DNA of 6,492 bases from Lachnospiraceae bacterium UBA3645 (GTDB lineage: Bacteria > Bacillota > Clostridia > Lachnospirales > Lachnospiraceae). Positions 5,881 through 6,492 of the stretch are shown here, piece after piece. The stretch is taken from NCBI GenBank assembly GCA_002373555.1, contig DFKM01000202.1, positions 1 to 6,492 of the forward strand. Reading direction: 5' to 3'. A program made the translations under genes and the position numbers. Numbering within the stretch: the stretch's first letter is position 1; each line of letters begins with the position of its first letter. The notes under the pieces were generated by a model. That model made no database searches. It was given only the letters and a program-made list of their open reading frames with translations, and had not been told where the DNA came from.

Positions 5881-5923
5881 CCCTCTCCTTTAGGAGAGGG
5901 TGCCGCGGACGCGGCAGGAGAGG
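5881..5923. repeat. Short double-hairpin palindromic element (copy 2)
   Basis: CCCTCTCC, loop TTTA, GGAGAGGG; then TGCCGCG, GA, CGCGGCA; then another GGAGAGG (5917-5923). The first arm can pair with the near or the far copy of its complement, so two mutually exclusive folds exist. It begins within two bases of the T-box terminator T-run and ends 27 bp before the trpB ribosome binding site, so it is part of the trpB mRNA leader. Its build matches the element at 1507-1546, although the bases differ. Confidence 0.65.
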
Positions 5924-5962
5924 TCCCCGCTCCCAAATATAAAAATCGAAAGGAGCACCACC

Positions 5963-6492
5963 ATGTCAGACAAGAACACCATCCCCTACAAGATCTATCT
6001 CGAAGAATCGGAGATGCCGGATTCCTGGTACAATGTCCGCGCCGACATGAAGAACAAACCTGCCCCCCTGCTCAACCCGGGTACCCGCGAACCCATGAAA
6101 GCAGAAGAACTCGCAGGCGTATTCTGTGACGAACTGATCGCCCAGGAGCTCGATAATGAACATCCTTATATCGCCATCCCTCAGGAAATCCGCGATTTCT
6201 ATAAGATGTACCGTCCGTCGCCGCTGGTCCGCGCATACTGCCTGGAGGAAAAACTGCAGACGCCGGCGAAGATCTATTACAAATTCGAAGGCAACAACAC
6301 CAGCGGCTCACACAAGCTGAATTCCGCGATCGCCCAGGCTTACTACGCAAAGAAACAGGGCCTGAAGGGCGTGACCACCGAGACAGGTGCCGGCCAGTGG
6401 GGCACTGCACTTTCCATGGCCTGCTCCTACTTCGATCTGGACTGCAAAGTCTACATGGTCAAGGTCTCTTATGAGCAGAAGCCTTTCCGCCG
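5963..6492 (+). CDS. trpB: Tryptophan synthase beta chain, TrpB2 type (3' end beyond window)
   Basis: The first 176 residues are present. TrpB makes L-tryptophan from indole and L-serine using pyridoxal phosphate. The PLP lysine is K118 in GSHKLNSA, followed by TTETGAGQWGTALS and VYMVKVSYEQKP. The long N-terminal part with LLNPGTREPM and the RPSPLVRAY motif mark the TrpB2 branch rather than the classical TrpB1 partner of TrpA. TrpB2 enzymes often stand alone and may salvage free indole or use other precursors. Whether trpA or other trp genes follow cannot be seen. The ATG at 5963 has AGGAG 7 nt upstream. Expression should be controlled by the tryptophan T-box just before it. The usual GSHKPN reads GSHKLN here, a small variation next to the active lysine. 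Confidence 0.95.
   Translation, partial: MSDKNTIPYKIYLEESEMPDSWYNVRADMKNKPAPLLNPGTREPMKAEELAGVFCDELIAQELDNEHPYIAIPQEIRDFYKMYRPSPLVRAYCLEEKLQTPAKIYYKFEGNNTSGSHKLNSAIAQAYYAKKQGLKGVTTETGAGQWGTALSMACSYFDLDCKVYMVKVSYEQKPFR

Overview
The window looks like chromosomal DNA from a fairly GC-rich member of the Clostridia (Firmicutes); a Lachnospiraceae- or Oscillospiraceae-like source is a guess. The reasons are two tRNA-sensing T-box leaders, strong AGGAGG-type ribosome binding sites, sigma-A type promoters with 17-bp spacers, a TTG start, and a GC content that looks to be in the mid-to-upper fifties by eye. I see no IS element, tRNA, rRNA or CRISPR array.

Left part (1-3344, minus strand): one promoter (3316-3344) reads into a T-box leader whose specifier reads CUC (leucine) and which ends in a strong terminator. 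It then reads into a 467-residue LeuA-like protein (1547-2950) and, 71 bp further, a very long protein that runs off the left edge (1-1475). The LeuA-like protein keeps the C-terminal leucine-sensing type domain of 2-isopropylmalate synthase. Its catalytic metal-binding residues (LRD, HxH and GERAGN in the family) are replaced. The second protein is an in-frame fusion of a xylose-isomerase-like TIM barrel with an AMP-forming acyl-CoA synthetase. Together these make a leucine-tRNA-controlled two-gene unit of unknown chemistry, the most unusual content of the window.

Middle (3345-5029): a non-coding stretch of about 290 bp holds a perfect 14-bp inverted repeat with a third half-site next to the leu-unit promoter. 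It is followed by a promoter and the CCA-adding tRNA nucleotidyltransferase gene cca on the plus strand.

Right part (5026-6492): a small two-repeat DUF1508 (YegP-like) gene on the minus strand converges on cca with overlapping stop codons. Divergent from it, a second promoter drives a tryptophan T-box leader (specifier UGG) followed by the 5' part of a TrpB2-type tryptophan synthase beta chain, cut by the right edge.

Two short palindromic elements (1507-1546 and 5881-5923) share one architecture: arm, complementary arm, second hairpin, then another copy of the complementary arm. They sit in two of the untranslated gaps, one between the leu-unit genes and one between the trp terminator and the trpB ribosome binding site. 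Overall the window joins amino-acid-starvation control through uncharged tRNA (Leu and Trp) with the enzyme that makes the tRNA CCA end that T-boxes read; the grouping may be chance.
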